Source of the DNA: Leyella stercorea | GTDB taxonomy: Bacteria > Bacteroidota > Bacteroidia > Bacteroidales > Bacteroidaceae | Assembly (NCBI RefSeq): GCF_021531655.1 | Contig: NZ_JADYUF010000006.1 | Location: 40,027 to 104,026 of the forward strand | Direction: 5' to 3' | DNA length: 64,000 nucleotides | Shown here: positions 16,596 to 24,860 of the stretch, in pieces | How positions within the stretch are numbered: the first letter of the stretch is position 1 | Layout of the letters: every line of letters begins with the position of its first letter | Program-made: the position numbers and the translations under genes | Notes under the pieces: model-generated | The model's input: the letters and a program-made list of their open reading frames with translations, nothing else | What the model was told of the DNA's origin: nothing | Databases searched by the model: none

Positions 16596-17876
16596 ATGAA
16601 TATATTCTTGTCGATAGTTGTTGGCATCGTGTCGTTTGGGGCGGTGCCGAACAACGAGTCGGTGAATAATGCCGACGCAATCAATAGTGCGATAGAGCAA
16701 TGTAGCAGCAGGGGTGGAGGAGTAGTAACCGTGCCTGCTGGTGTGTTTACTACAGGAACGGTGTATATGAAATCTGGTGTTACTGTGCGTCTTGAACGTG
16801 GTGCTACACTTAAGGGCACGGCATGCTTGGACGATTATGCATCGTTGAAGATCGCTGATGACTTGTCGATGTATGAAAGCGGTCGCGGTACTGTCAATTA
16901 TAATTCGGCTACTGACCCGCAATGGTCGAAAGCTATGATTATGGCAGTTGGTGTAAGCAATGCAGGTATTGAAGGTGAAGGCTGTATAGACGGAGCTGAT
17001 GTGCGAAATCCGCTTGGCGAGGAACATATGCGTGGTCCGCATACTATACTGATGGCTGGATGTCGCAACATGCGTTTTACAGGTTTCTCGGTAAAGCATT
17101 CAGCCAACTATGCCTTCTTGGGCTATAAGGTTGACAAGTCGGTGTTCAGCAATCTGCACATAGATGGCGGATGGGACGGTATTCATATTCGTGGAGGACG
17201 CGACTTGAAGATTGTACGTTGTGAAATGCATACCGGCGACGATGCGATTGCGGGTGGATACTGGCAGAATATGCTTATAAATAAATGTGTATTGAACTCG
17301 TCGTGCAATGGTGTGCGTATGATTATGCCTTCGGTAGGACTTGAGATTTCCGATTGTGATATTTACGGTCCGGGCAAGTGCGAGCATATCACGTCGCATC
17401 GTAAACGTTCGGAGGCTGCCATAAATCTCGAACCAGGGGGATGGGGTAAAGCACCTGGACGTATGGACCGTATCGTGATAAAGCGCAATCGTGTGCGCGA
17501 GGTGCTTACCCCTTTGTGTGTAACGCTCGGCGAAGACAATACCTGCGGACGTATTGTTATAGAGGATATAGTGGCTCGTGGCATTACACGTATGGCAATG
17601 TCGGTAAAGAGTTGGGGCAATGCACCTACTGAGAAGGTGGTGATGCGTCGTTGCGACTTGGAGTTTGATGGCATTGACGACCCTAATCTGCCTGCTTGGT
17701 TTGAAGGACGTCCTACAAGCGAGTGGCCGGTATTCCCATGTTGGGGAATGTATTTCCGCAATGTAGGGCTGGTATATATAAATAATGTGACTCTGCGCTT
17801 GAAGGGCGTCGACTATCGGGTGCCATACATGTGTCACAATGTGGGTGAAATGAAAAAAAGGAAACTCAAATATTGA
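16596..17876 (+). CDS. GH28-like right-handed beta-helix protein
   Basis: A 426-residue exported protein with a short hydrophobic N-terminus (MNIFLSIVVGIVSFGAV). The N-terminal phrase NNADAINSAIEQCSSRGGG and VTVPAGVFTTGTVYMKSGV are the usual start of glycoside hydrolase 28 and pectin-lyase folds. GH28 enzymes cut polygalacturonan. The canonical catalytic set is only partly present: the Asp pair in TGDDAIAG is there, but the NTD motif reads WDGIHI, GHG reads CNGVRM, and RIK was not found. Activity on an unusual substrate, or loss of hydrolysis, is possible. It probably forms an operon with the SUMF1/sialidase gene. The last codons are inside a terminator stem. Confidence 0.78.
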   Translation: MNIFLSIVVGIVSFGAVPNNESVNNADAINSAIEQCSSRGGGVVTVPAGVFTTGTVYMKSGVTVRLERGATLKGTACLDDYASLKIADDLSMYESGRGTVNYNSATDPQWSKAMIMAVGVSNAGIEGEGCIDGADVRNPLGEEHMRGPHTILMAGCRNMRFTGFSVKHSANYAFLGYKVDKSVFSNLHIDGGWDGIHIRGGRDLKIVRCEMHTGDDAIAGGYWQNMLINKCVLNSSCNGVRMIMPSVGLEISDCDIYGPGKCEHITSHRKRSEAAINLEPGGWGKAPGRMDRIVIKRNRVREVLTPLCVTLGEDNTCGRIVIEDIVARGITRMAMSVKSWGNAPTEKVVMRRCDLEFDGIDDPNLPAWFEGRPTSEWPVFPCWGMYFRNVGLVYINNVTLRLKGVDYRVPYMCHNVGEMKKRKLKY

Positions 17877-17888
17877 GTTTCCTTTTTT
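17853..17888. terminator. Bidirectional terminator overlapping the GH28-like stop codon
   Basis: A perfect stem AAAAAAGGAAACTCAA / TTGAGTTTCCTTTTTT with a three-base loop. The stop TGA (17874-17876) lies in the right arm, so the stem encodes the basic C-terminus. It also serves tRNA-His on the other strand. Confidence 0.85.
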
Positions 17889-17896
17889 AATAGTTG

Positions 17897-17971
17897 GGTG
17901 GCAGGTGGGACTCGAACCCACGACATTCAGAACCACAATCTGACGCTCTAACCAACTGAACTACGGCCACC
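17897..17971 (-). tRNA. tRNA-His (anticodon GTG)
   Basis: On the minus strand: G(-1) plus acceptor GTGGCCG, anticodon stem TCAGA/TCTGA with loop TTGTGGT, and T arm GTGGGTTCGAGTCCCAC. The extra 5' G facing a C discriminator is diagnostic of tRNA-His. The acceptor has one apparent C-U mismatch. Confidence 0.93.
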
Positions 17972-18002
17972 ATGTGAATGGGCTTTGATTTTTAAGCGAG
18001 TG

Positions 18003-18033
18003 CAAAGGTAGTGAATTATTGCTAAACTACCAA
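18003..18033 (-). promoter_or_regulatory. Promoter of tRNA-His
   Basis: Minus strand: TTG at 18031-18033, 20 nt, TACCTTTG at 18003-18010. Confidence 0.8.
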
Positions 18034-18084
18034 ATGCTTTTGCTACTTTTTTTAGTCTTTATGTGCGATTTTTGTAGAATTAGC

Positions 18085-18131
18085 AAAAAAAAAAAGAGTT
18101 CAGCAAACTGTTTGCGCTTGCTGAACTCTTA
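18085..18131 (-). terminator. Terminator of the secG transcript
   Basis: Minus-strand stem AAGAGTTCAGCAA / TTGCTGAACTCTT, followed by eleven or more T residues. It lies 31 nt after the secG stop and ends the seven-gene minus-strand cluster. Confidence 0.88.
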
Positions 18132-18161
18132 TGTAGTTTTAATCAAACTGTCTTGTTGGTA

Positions 18162-18557
18162 TTACTTTGCGGGCTGAGCAGGAGTCTGCTGAGTGCCTGC
18201 TGCAGGAGCCTGCTGAGCACCAGTAGCAGGAGCTTGCTGCTGCTGGCTTGCACCGAAACCAGGAGTTGTGTTCGGGTTTGTGTTCTGTGTTTCAGTAGCT
18301 GCCTTCTCCATAACGCTGCTTTCGGTAGTAGAAACCGGAGCTACATAGGCGCATACGATGCTGAAGAATACCATAGCAATGGCAAGACCCCATGTTGCCT
18401 TCTCGATGAAGTCGGTAGTTTTGCGAACGCCCATGATGGCGTTTGATGAAGAGAAGTTTGAGGCCAGTCCGCCACCCTTAGATTCTTGGATAAGAACGAT
18501 GCCGATCATCAGCAGCGAAGCTATCACAATGAAAATTACGAATAAAAAGTAAATCAT
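18162..18557 (-). CDS. secG: Preprotein translocase subunit SecG
   Basis: A 131-residue protein with two transmembrane helices (about 1-22 and 52-74) and the SecG signature IVLIQESKGGGLASNFSSSNAIMG in the loop between them. SecG supports SecYE during export across the inner membrane. The C-terminal 45 residues are a Gln/Ala/Pro-rich low-complexity tail (QQQQAPATGAQQAPAAGTQQ), as often seen in Bacteroidota SecG. It is the last gene of the minus cluster, with its own terminator. A heptad array runs straight into its ATG. Confidence 0.95.
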   Translation of the reverse strand: MIYFLFVIFIVIASLLMIGIVLIQESKGGGLASNFSSSNAIMGVRKTTDFIEKATWGLAIAMVFFSIVCAYVAPVSTTESSVMEKAATETQNTNPNTTPGFGASQQQQAPATGAQQAPAAGTQQTPAQPAK

Positions 18558-18599
18558 TTTCTTATTTGTTATTTATTATTTATTATTTATTATTTATTG
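18558..18599 (-). repeat. Heptad array directly before secG
   Basis: On the minus strand the 42 bases before the ATG are six 7-nt units: CAATAAA, three TAATAAA, TAACAAA, TAAGAAA. They are in perfect register with the start codon. Confidence 0.8.
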
Positions 18600-18651
18600 C
18601 TTGTTTTTTGTGGCTTTGCCACTTTGCTACGAATGTGTGCAAACTGCGTTT

Positions 18652-19434
18652 TTACTGCTTTTTGCCCTTCTCGTTTATGATAAGTTTCTTCAAGAAACGT
18701 ATTTGGTCTGCAAAGTAAGCACTTTTTTTTGGATAATTCAAATTTAAGCGTTGAATAATTTCAAGTGCCTTTGAATATCTGCCTTGTTTTATATAAATTT
18801 TGGCCAAAGTCTCTGTGAAATACCCTTCGTCGCTGTCGTTTGACGTATTGTCCTCGTTGTTTATTTCTGGTTTGTATGTGGGCTTGTCTTGCAGTTGTAT
18901 CTTGCCACCGTCGTTGTTGATGAAGTCGTCGATAAGTTCCTGCCCCTTCAGTTGCGGACTTTCGTTGTTGGTATTCTCTTCGTCTTCGTTCTCTTGTTTT
19001 AGCAGATATGCCACGTAGTCGATTGCGGCATCGGCTGGAGTTGGTTTGCTCTTTGTGTCTTGTCCGTCTGTGTCGGCATCGGGTTTGGCATTTTCAAGAT
19101 AGCTGTCAATCAGGGATATGGTTCGGTTGCCCGTTGAGTCATTGTCTCGCTGGGCAGCAGAGCTGGCTGATTTCTCGTCGGCCAGCTCTTGTGCTGTCTT
19201 TATCTTATAATGTGCCCCCTCTACAAGTTCGAAGAGTAGTGAACGGTCGGATACGTATAGTGCAGCCCGATGCAGTTCGTCGTCGAAAGCCGAGTCGTGC
19301 ATCAGGTACATGTTCTGCAACATCAGCAGCCTGGCTGTCTGATAGTAAGGATAGAGCGCGACAAGGCTTCGGAGTTCGTACAGAGTCTCCTTGTTCATTA
19401 GCTCGGGATGTTGTATGAGGCGCACTAAGTCCAC
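18652..19434 (-). CDS. Conserved Bacteroidota protein with TPR-like C-terminus
   Basis: A 260-residue protein without signal peptide. The N-terminal half is helical (RLIQHPELMNKETLYELRSL, PYYQTARLLMLQNMYL). The middle is acidic and low in complexity (KQENEDEENTNNES). The C-terminal 45 residues look like one TPR unit (YFTETLAKIYIKQGRYSKALEIIQRLNLNYP). The role is unknown, but the gene neighbours secG and the LptE-like lipoprotein in many Bacteroidales as I recall, suggesting a link to envelope assembly. The start codon is GTG at 19434, preceded by a heptad spacer. A start further inside would lose the conserved helical N-terminus. Confidence 0.75.
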   Translation of the reverse strand: MDLVRLIQHPELMNKETLYELRSLVALYPYYQTARLLMLQNMYLMHDSAFDDELHRAALYVSDRSLLFELVEGAHYKIKTAQELADEKSASSAAQRDNDSTGNRTISLIDSYLENAKPDADTDGQDTKSKPTPADAAIDYVAYLLKQENEDEENTNNESPQLKGQELIDDFINNDGGKIQLQDKPTYKPEINNEDNTSNDSDEGYFTETLAKIYIKQGRYSKALEIIQRLNLNYPKKSAYFADQIRFLKKLIINEKGKKQ

Positions 19435-19476
19435 GTTGTCGTTATGTTAAATGTTAATTGATAGTTGTTGAATGTT
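19435..19476 (-). repeat. Heptad-periodic spacer before the TPR gene
   Basis: On the minus strand: AACATTC, AACAACT, ATCAATT, AACATTT, AACATAA, CGACAAC and then GTG. It is in register with the start and degenerate, but built on the same AACATTY unit as the cydB and thrC spacers. Confidence 0.6.
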
Positions 19477-19479
19477 TGA

Positions 19480-20010
19480 TTACCAGTTTGCCACGGTGGC
19501 GTTGAATATCTGTTCGGTCAGGTCCTTCACCATTTGTGTCACGAGCTCTTCCTGTACCGCAGCGAGGCTTTGTGTGGTTTCGTACGACTTTGATGCGGTG
19601 AACTGTCGTTCGAAGTCCTCGTTGTGATTGGCGTTGTTGGTGAATCGTACGTTGACCGTAATAGACAGTTCGGTCTGTGCTGAACTACCGTCAGCCGATA
19701 CCGACTTGTTACGCTGTGAGTATTGGGTTATCTCGCCCTCAATCTTCAGGTCGCCGTTGCGCTTCACCTGGCTAAGCTTGGTATGGTTGGCAAACTCGTC
19801 CTTTAGCTGATTGTTGAACATCGGTCCCATAGGTCCCCATACATAGCTTGAGCGTATGGGGAAATCGGCTATCTGTATAGTCTTGGTCTTGGTGTAGTCG
19901 ATGCTGGCTCCGTTGAACTTGTATCCGGAGAAAGCGCACGAAACCCATGTCATTGCCATCAAGGCAAAAGCCACCATTCTAATGGTCAGGTGTTTATGTT
20001 TGTTTATCAT
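19480..20010 (-). CDS. lptE: LptE-like lipopolysaccharide-assembly lipoprotein
   Basis: A 176-residue lipoprotein. The signal peptide ends MTWVSCAFSGYKFNGASIDY, with Cys about 25. The phrases FNGASIDYTKTKTIQIADFP and NQLKDEFANHTKLSQVKRNGDL fit the Bacteroidota LptE family, which forms the plug of the LptD translocon and helps place LPS in the outer membrane. IEGEITQYS and the C-terminal LVTQMVKDLTEQIFNATVANW agree. It starts 12 bases after the sigma-54-type regulator stop, so they are probably cotranscribed. Confidence 0.85.
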   Translation of the reverse strand: MINKHKHLTIRMVAFALMAMTWVSCAFSGYKFNGASIDYTKTKTIQIADFPIRSSYVWGPMGPMFNNQLKDEFANHTKLSQVKRNGDLKIEGEITQYSQRNKSVSADGSSAQTELSITVNVRFTNNANHNEDFERQFTASKSYETTQSLAAVQEELVTQMVKDLTEQIFNATVANW

Positions 20011-20022
20011 TTTAGATATGCT

Positions 20023-21306
20023 TTATTGTTTATCCAGTCCATACTGCTTGATGCGTCGGTAGAGTGTACGGTCGGAGATGCCGAGTTCTTGTGCCGCTTT
20101 CTTGCGGTTGCCGCCATTACGCTCAAGAGCTTTCTCCACGACATGACGTCCTATGTCGTTGAGGTTGAGGCTGTCGTTTTCGGACAGTCCGGCATTCTCG
20201 TTGTCGTTTATCTCTTCGGCTTCAACATCCTGGAAGGCATTGAAGCGGTTTTGCGGATTACGATACTGCTGTATTGATGCTGCGGGATTGCCGTAACCGT
20301 GAGTCTCTGGTCCGCCAAGCGAGTGCATACCGTTCAGCGCCGACAGATTGTCGAGTGCGTGAGTGGTGTCCATCTTCTTGCGCATGTCTGCCATCTCGCG
20401 TCGCAGGTCGCTCACGTTGCCTCGCAGTTCGTACAATATCTTATATAGTATTTCGCGTTCGCTCTCGTAGGAGTGGCTTCCCGGAGCTGTGGTTGTGGTA
20501 AGCTGTGTGCTTTCCTGGTTCTCAGGTATGAACTTGCTCAATGTCTCGGCATCAATCTCGCGCTTCTGGCTTAATATCGACATCTGCTCGGTGATATTCT
20601 TGAGCTGGCGCACGTTGCCCGGCCACTTGTACTTGAGCATTATCTGCTTGGCGTCGTCGGTGAGTGTGATGCGAGGAATGCGATACTTCTCAGCCATCTG
20701 CATTGTGAAGAGTCTGAACAACAGCAGTATGTCTTCACCTCTATCGCGCAATGGCGGAATCTGTATAGGTATGGTATTGAGACGATAGAACAGATCCTCG
20801 CGGAAGCGTCCCTCGCTTATTGCCTTGTGCATATTGACATTGGTGGCAGCCACGATGCGCACATCGGTCTTCATTATTTTCTGACCGCCTACACGTATGT
20901 ATTCGCCGGTTTCGAGTACACGCAGCAATCTTGCCTGTGTGGCAATGGGCAGTTCGCCCACTTCATCGAGGAATATCGTACCCTTGTTGGCTGTACCGAA
21001 ATAGCCCTCACTCTCGCCTATAGCACCCGTGAACGAACCCTTTTCGTGTCCGAACAGTTCGCTGTCGATAGTGCCTTCGGGGATGGAGCCGCAGTTGATG
21101 GCGAAGTATTTTTCGCGCTTTCGTGTTGAGTTGTCGTGTATCAGGCGTGGTATAATCTCCTTGCCCACGCCACTTTCGCCTACGATAAGCACACTAAGAT
21201 CGGTCGGCGCAACCTGAAGAGCTACGTCGAGTGCGTGATTGAGGGCTTCGCAGTTGCCCACAATATTGTATCTTTGTTTTATTCTTTGCAGTTCTGATGT
21301 GTCCAT
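20023..21306 (-). CDS. Sigma-54-interacting AAA+ transcription activator
   Basis: A 427-residue protein starting directly with the AAA+ domain, with no receiver or GAF domain. Walker A GESGVGKE (about 43-50), the sigma-54 contact loop GSFTGA (about 90, Ser in place of the usual Ala), Walker B TIFLDEVGELP (about 112), and the sensor region RIVAATN. A linker with RREMADMRKKMD coiled coil follows, then a Fis-type helix-turn-helix at the end (RKKAAQELGISDRTLYRRIKQYGL in two parts). It should open promoters with RpoN. The lack of a sensory domain suggests control by its own level or by another protein. It precedes the LptE-like gene. CAAAATTA at 21314-21321 could be its -7 element. Confidence 0.9.
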   Translation of the reverse strand: MDTSELQRIKQRYNIVGNCEALNHALDVALQVAPTDLSVLIVGESGVGKEIIPRLIHDNSTRKREKYFAINCGSIPEGTIDSELFGHEKGSFTGAIGESEGYFGTANKGTIFLDEVGELPIATQARLLRVLETGEYIRVGGQKIMKTDVRIVAATNVNMHKAISEGRFREDLFYRLNTIPIQIPPLRDRGEDILLLFRLFTMQMAEKYRIPRITLTDDAKQIMLKYKWPGNVRQLKNITEQMSILSQKREIDAETLSKFIPENQESTQLTTTTAPGSHSYESEREILYKILYELRGNVSDLRREMADMRKKMDTTHALDNLSALNGMHSLGGPETHGYGNPAASIQQYRNPQNRFNAFQDVEAEEINDNENAGLSENDSLNLNDIGRHVVEKALERNGGNRKKAAQELGISDRTLYRRIKQYGLDKQ

Positions 21307-21406
21307 TTGCTAACAAAATTACACATTATAATTGATATATAGGCAACGGGCTTTCTGTTTTTTTTAGTGAATTTAAAGGTTTGGTGCCCGTTGCTGTTTA
21401 CATCCG

Positions 21407-22606
21407 TTATTCAGCAGCCTGCTGCTTGTTGGCATCAGTCTTTTGTGGAGTTGCGCTGTTTCGGTTGTCTGTCTGTCCGGGGTGTTGTGCCGGACGGCGG
21501 TCGTTATGTTCGTTGCGGTTGAACGGTTCGCGCTTCTTGGGTATGGCAAATCTTACCTTCTCGCTGTCGTCGCGTTTCTCGTGATAGAGTTTCTGCAATG
21601 GATTGGCAAGTGGCAAGTCGTGCTCGTCGCGGTTGCGTACTATATCGATGGCTCTGAATATGGCATGGCGTAGTGCGCTCTCATCGTTCTCGCCGCTGCC
21701 GGCATTGGCGAAGTCGGGAGTCAGGGCGGGTGCCGTGCATACCAGCGGTAGCGATGCTATGTAGCATATGCCGTCGTTCTGCATGAGTGTGGTGAACGGT
21801 ATGTTGGCCTGGTCGTCGTACATTGCCAGAACGCAGTCGAAGGCTTCGTAGAGGTTTTGTCCGAAGAATTCGTCGGCGGCATAAGGTCCGTATGTGTTGA
21901 TGCCGTCCTCTTCCGATTTCTTGATGGCCGGAATGATAGTGTCTTTCTCTTCAGTGCCATTGGCATTAGGGTTGAGTGCCAATACGGCTATGCGCGGATT
22001 TGAGATACGGAAGTCGCGCTGTATGCTTGTGTGCACAGCCTTGATTTTGGCTATGAGACGCTCTTCGGTGAGGCTTGCCGGCACATCCTTGATAGCGAGT
22101 CCGTCGGTGGCGAGTGCTATGCGCAGCGATTCGTTAATCATTATCTTCACGCCCTTGGCACCGTCGCCGATGCTTGTCTCCGAGTATTCCTTCAGATTCT
22201 TGTAGCTGTAGTTGTCGGCTGACATGTTGGTGTTGTCTACCGGACATGCCACAAGCACATCGTACAGTTGGCTGCGGAAGTCGGTCATGGCACGGTCGAG
22301 AGCCTTCAGGGCAGCTTCGCCCGACTCCTTGGTAGGTGTGCCAATCTCTACTTTCACCTCATCGTCGAAGCATGTGAGCAGATTGACACGTCCGTCTTGT
22401 GCGTCTTCTGCACGGTTGATGATGCTGAAGCTGGCCTGGATGTTCATAGCTTTGCGATGATAGGCAGCAATCTTAGGCGAACCGTAGATGATGGGAGTGC
22501 ACAGTTCCAGCATCTCAGGCTCAGCAAAGGTTTTAAAAATGAGTTCGTATCCGATACCGTTGGTATCGCCGTGCGTTATGGCAACGCGTATTTTTCTATC
22601 TTCCAT
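21407..22606 (-). CDS. pdxA: 4-hydroxythreonine-4-phosphate dehydrogenase
   Basis: A 399-residue enzyme of pyridoxal-phosphate synthesis by the DXP-dependent route. VAITHGDTNGIGYELIFK at the N-terminus and LALNPNANGTEEKDTIIPAI in the middle are PdxA signatures; Bacteroidota forms often replace the GDPAGIG of E. coli with GDTNGIG. Metal and substrate residues lie in YDDQANIPF and NAGSGENDES-type segments. The last 45 residues (KREPFNRNEHNDRRPAQHPG and on) are a polar, repetitive tail not present in the usual 330-360-residue enzyme. The gene lies between DUF4837 and the sigma-54 regulator. Confidence 0.93.
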   Translation of the reverse strand: MEDRKIRVAITHGDTNGIGYELIFKTFAEPEMLELCTPIIYGSPKIAAYHRKAMNIQASFSIINRAEDAQDGRVNLLTCFDDEVKVEIGTPTKESGEAALKALDRAMTDFRSQLYDVLVACPVDNTNMSADNYSYKNLKEYSETSIGDGAKGVKIMINESLRIALATDGLAIKDVPASLTEERLIAKIKAVHTSIQRDFRISNPRIAVLALNPNANGTEEKDTIIPAIKKSEEDGINTYGPYAADEFFGQNLYEAFDCVLAMYDDQANIPFTTLMQNDGICYIASLPLVCTAPALTPDFANAGSGENDESALRHAIFRAIDIVRNRDEHDLPLANPLQKLYHEKRDDSEKVRFAIPKKREPFNRNEHNDRRPAQHPGQTDNRNSATPQKTDANKQQAAE

Positions 22607-22633
22607 TGTATATTATATATTGTGTATAAATAA

Positions 22634-23650
22634 TTAGTCTGTATGTGTTTTGCCCGACAGATGCCTTGTCGGCTCCTGCTTCTTCTTTGCCCGTTGTTTA
22701 TGCGTAGCATACACGATGGCTTCGAGCTGCATCATGAGGTTGCGCTTTTTCATGCCGGGGGCATAGACGAATCCCTCTACCGTTACTGCCTCACGAGGAT
22801 AATATCCCCATATCGAACGAGCCACAAGCGGTCCGCCCATAGCATCGCCTTTCATCTCCCACAGTCCGCGCCACTCTTGCGTATGGATGTCTTCCCGCTC
22901 GTCATTCTTGTAGATTACGCTACATGCGTCATGTACGGTTGCCATGTACATCGAGTCGGTCTCTCCCTTTATGTTCACCTGCATCACGCTGTCGCGGTTG
23001 CGAAACTGCTGCTTATAGATGCAGATGTTCTGCATAGCCGTAGGCGAATCGTTTGAAATCCACAGAAAGTCCTTGCCACGTTTGCACGACTTCATGTCGG
23101 CAGGAATCGGCATGTCAAACCCGAACATGCGCTTCACCTCTGCCTCCATCTTCGGGTTGTGCTTGCGCTGTAAAGTTTCGATGTAGGCTTTCGACTCGTG
23201 GGCTTTCAGCAGTTCAACCAATGTGTGTGCATTGCCTTGCAGGGCTGTGTCTTGGGCAGACATGCTGCGCAAGCAGTCGGCAGTAGGGGCGCATACTCGC
23301 ACAATCAGTTGCGGTTTGGCGTACATATTGTGCTTGCATGCAATGCTCAGCTTGTCGTATTTCTTTGGGTTGATGTCCACAACGACCAGCGACCTTGCGT
23401 ATCGCAACACTCCATTCAATGCTTCCGCCGGTCTGACATCAGGCTCGCTCACGTCGAACATCGGTTCGCTCTGCGGCAATCCTTCAACGTCTATGCTCAG
23501 CGCCTTGTACAATATGCTGTCAACATCGCCCACTACAGTCACCTCAAACGGACTGCCTCCGCTCGTAGGCAGCATGCTCTTGCGGTCGTTGCAGGCTGCA
23601 ATGAGCAGACAGCAGAAGCTAAGCAGGAGGCGTGTTACGTACTTATACAT
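22634..23650 (-). CDS. DUF4837 lipoprotein
   Basis: A 338-residue lipoprotein with lipobox LLIAAC (Cys about 20). The region GSPFEVTVVGDVDSILYKALS and the later FLWISNDSPTAMQNICIYKQ are recognisable from the DUF4837 family found in Bacteroidetes next to rlmN and pdxA. No catalytic motif is seen; it may act in the periplasm in an envelope process. It lies in the middle of the minus-strand cluster, 27 bases before pdxA, and after a GC-rich repeat that separates it from rlmN. Confidence 0.78.
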   Translation of the reverse strand: MYKYVTRLLLSFCCLLIAACNDRKSMLPTSGGSPFEVTVVGDVDSILYKALSIDVEGLPQSEPMFDVSEPDVRPAEALNGVLRYARSLVVVDINPKKYDKLSIACKHNMYAKPQLIVRVCAPTADCLRSMSAQDTALQGNAHTLVELLKAHESKAYIETLQRKHNPKMEAEVKRMFGFDMPIPADMKSCKRGKDFLWISNDSPTAMQNICIYKQQFRNRDSVMQVNIKGETDSMYMATVHDACSVIYKNDEREDIHTQEWRGLWEMKGDAMGGPLVARSIWGYYPREAVTVEGFVYAPGMKKRNLMMQLEAIVYATHKQRAKKKQEPTRHLSGKTHTD

Positions 23651-23696
23651 ATGGTATTTGTATATAGATATATTTGAGCAATCATTGCATATTGCT

Positions 23697-23730
23697 CCCC
23701 TCCCTGCGGGGGAGGGGTAAGGGGGAGGGG
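23697..23730. repeat. GC-rich hairpin with four G-tracts
   Basis: CCCCTCCC-TGC-GGGGGAGGGG forms a stem (23697-23717). The plus strand then continues TAAGGGGGAGGGG. This gives four G-tracts of 5, 4, 5 and 4 with loops of 1, 3 and 1 nt (23708-23730), a textbook quadruplex motif. It lies two bases past the rlmN stop. Confidence 0.75.
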
Positions 23731-23732
23731 CT

Positions 23733-24773
23733 TTATCTTCTTATGTCCTCAATCGTCTTTGCCGTAGACAGCAGTCCGCACGCAGCGAAGATGTCCTGTC
23801 CTCGGCTTGCGCGTATAGTGGTGATGATGCCGTGATTGTTGAGATAGTCGCGGAAAGCCTCCATCTTCTGCTCGTCGCAACCCTCAAGGTCGACATTGGG
23901 AATCTTGTGGAAGCGTATGAGATTGATACGGCAGAACAGTCCCTTTGTCAGCTTCACAATCTCGCGGGCGTGAGTCATCGAGTCGTTTACGCCACGGAAC
24001 ATGATGTATTCGAACGAAAGGCGGCGCTGATGAGTGAAGTCATACTGGTGCATGAGGTCGATAATCTCCGTTATGGACATGCCGCGTTCGGCAGGCATGA
24101 GCATGGCTCGCTGCTCGGGAATGGGTGAGTGCATGCTGATGGCAACATGGCATTCGCTCTCGTCGAGAAATCTCTTCAGCTTGTTCTTCACGCCCACGCT
24201 GCTCACCGTGATGCGTTTGGGGCTCCATGCGTAGCCATAGTCAGACGTAAGCACCTCGGTAGCCTTCAGCACGTTGTCGAGATTGTCCATAGGTTCGCCT
24301 TGTCCCATAAACACAACGTTGGTCAATTTGTCGCGTTCGGGCAATGCGTATATCTGGTTGAGAATGTCAGTAACGGTAAGATAGCCCTCAAAGCCCTGCT
24401 TGCCGGTCTGGCAGAACAGGCAATTCATCTTGCATCCCACCTCGCACGATACACAAAGTGTGGCGCGGTCGTGGTCGGGAATGTACACCGTCTCTACATG
24501 TTTGCCCGATGCTGTGGGGAAAAGATACTTCATAGTGCCGTCCTTCGACTTCTGGCATTCTATGTGCGGCATGCAGCCTATGGTGTATTCGGCGGCGAGC
24601 TTCTCGCGGTTTGCCTTTGATATATTTGTCATTTCGTCAATCGACTCTACATGCTGTGTGTACAGCCACTTTGCCATCTGTCCGCCAGTGAAGGCCGGCA
24701 TGCCGAGCGACTTAGCCACTTCTTTCAGTTCATGGAGCGATAGTCCGAGTAGGGGTTTCTTATTGTCTGTCAT
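23733..24773 (-). CDS. rlmN: Dual-specificity 23S rRNA/tRNA adenine C2-methyltransferase
   Basis: A 346-residue radical SAM enzyme that methylates A2503 of 23S rRNA and A37 of tRNAs. The cluster motif is CKMNCLFC within CVSCEVGCKMNCLFCQTG (about 105-122). GQGEPMDNLDN and the C-terminal catalytic cysteine region ACGLLS are present. The N-terminal domain starts KPLLGLSLHELKEVAKSLG. The frame allows ATG at 24800, but the promoter at 24812-24819 would leave only a few leader bases, so ATG 24773 (MTDNKKPLL) is preferred. It is the first gene of the minus cluster. Confidence 0.93.
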   Translation of the reverse strand: MTDNKKPLLGLSLHELKEVAKSLGMPAFTGGQMAKWLYTQHVESIDEMTNISKANREKLAAEYTIGCMPHIECQKSKDGTMKYLFPTASGKHVETVYIPDHDRATLCVSCEVGCKMNCLFCQTGKQGFEGYLTVTDILNQIYALPERDKLTNVVFMGQGEPMDNLDNVLKATEVLTSDYGYAWSPKRITVSSVGVKNKLKRFLDESECHVAISMHSPIPEQRAMLMPAERGMSITEIIDLMHQYDFTHQRRLSFEYIMFRGVNDSMTHAREIVKLTKGLFCRINLIRFHKIPNVDLEGCDEQKMEAFRDYLNNHGIITTIRASRGQDIFAACGLLSTAKTIEDIRR

Positions 24774-24811
24774 ATAATTTCCGTTAGCGAATTGTTTCAT
24801 CTATAATTCTG

Positions 24812-24842
24812 CAAAATTAATGTTTTCCTCGCAGAATACCAA
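24812..24842 (-). promoter_or_regulatory. Promoter of rlmN and the minus-strand cluster
   Basis: Minus strand: TTG at 24840-24842, 20 nt, TAATTTTG at 24812-24819. This is an exact match in both elements and spacing. Confidence 0.75.
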
Positions 24843-24860
24843 ATGTTTAAGGGGTGTAAT

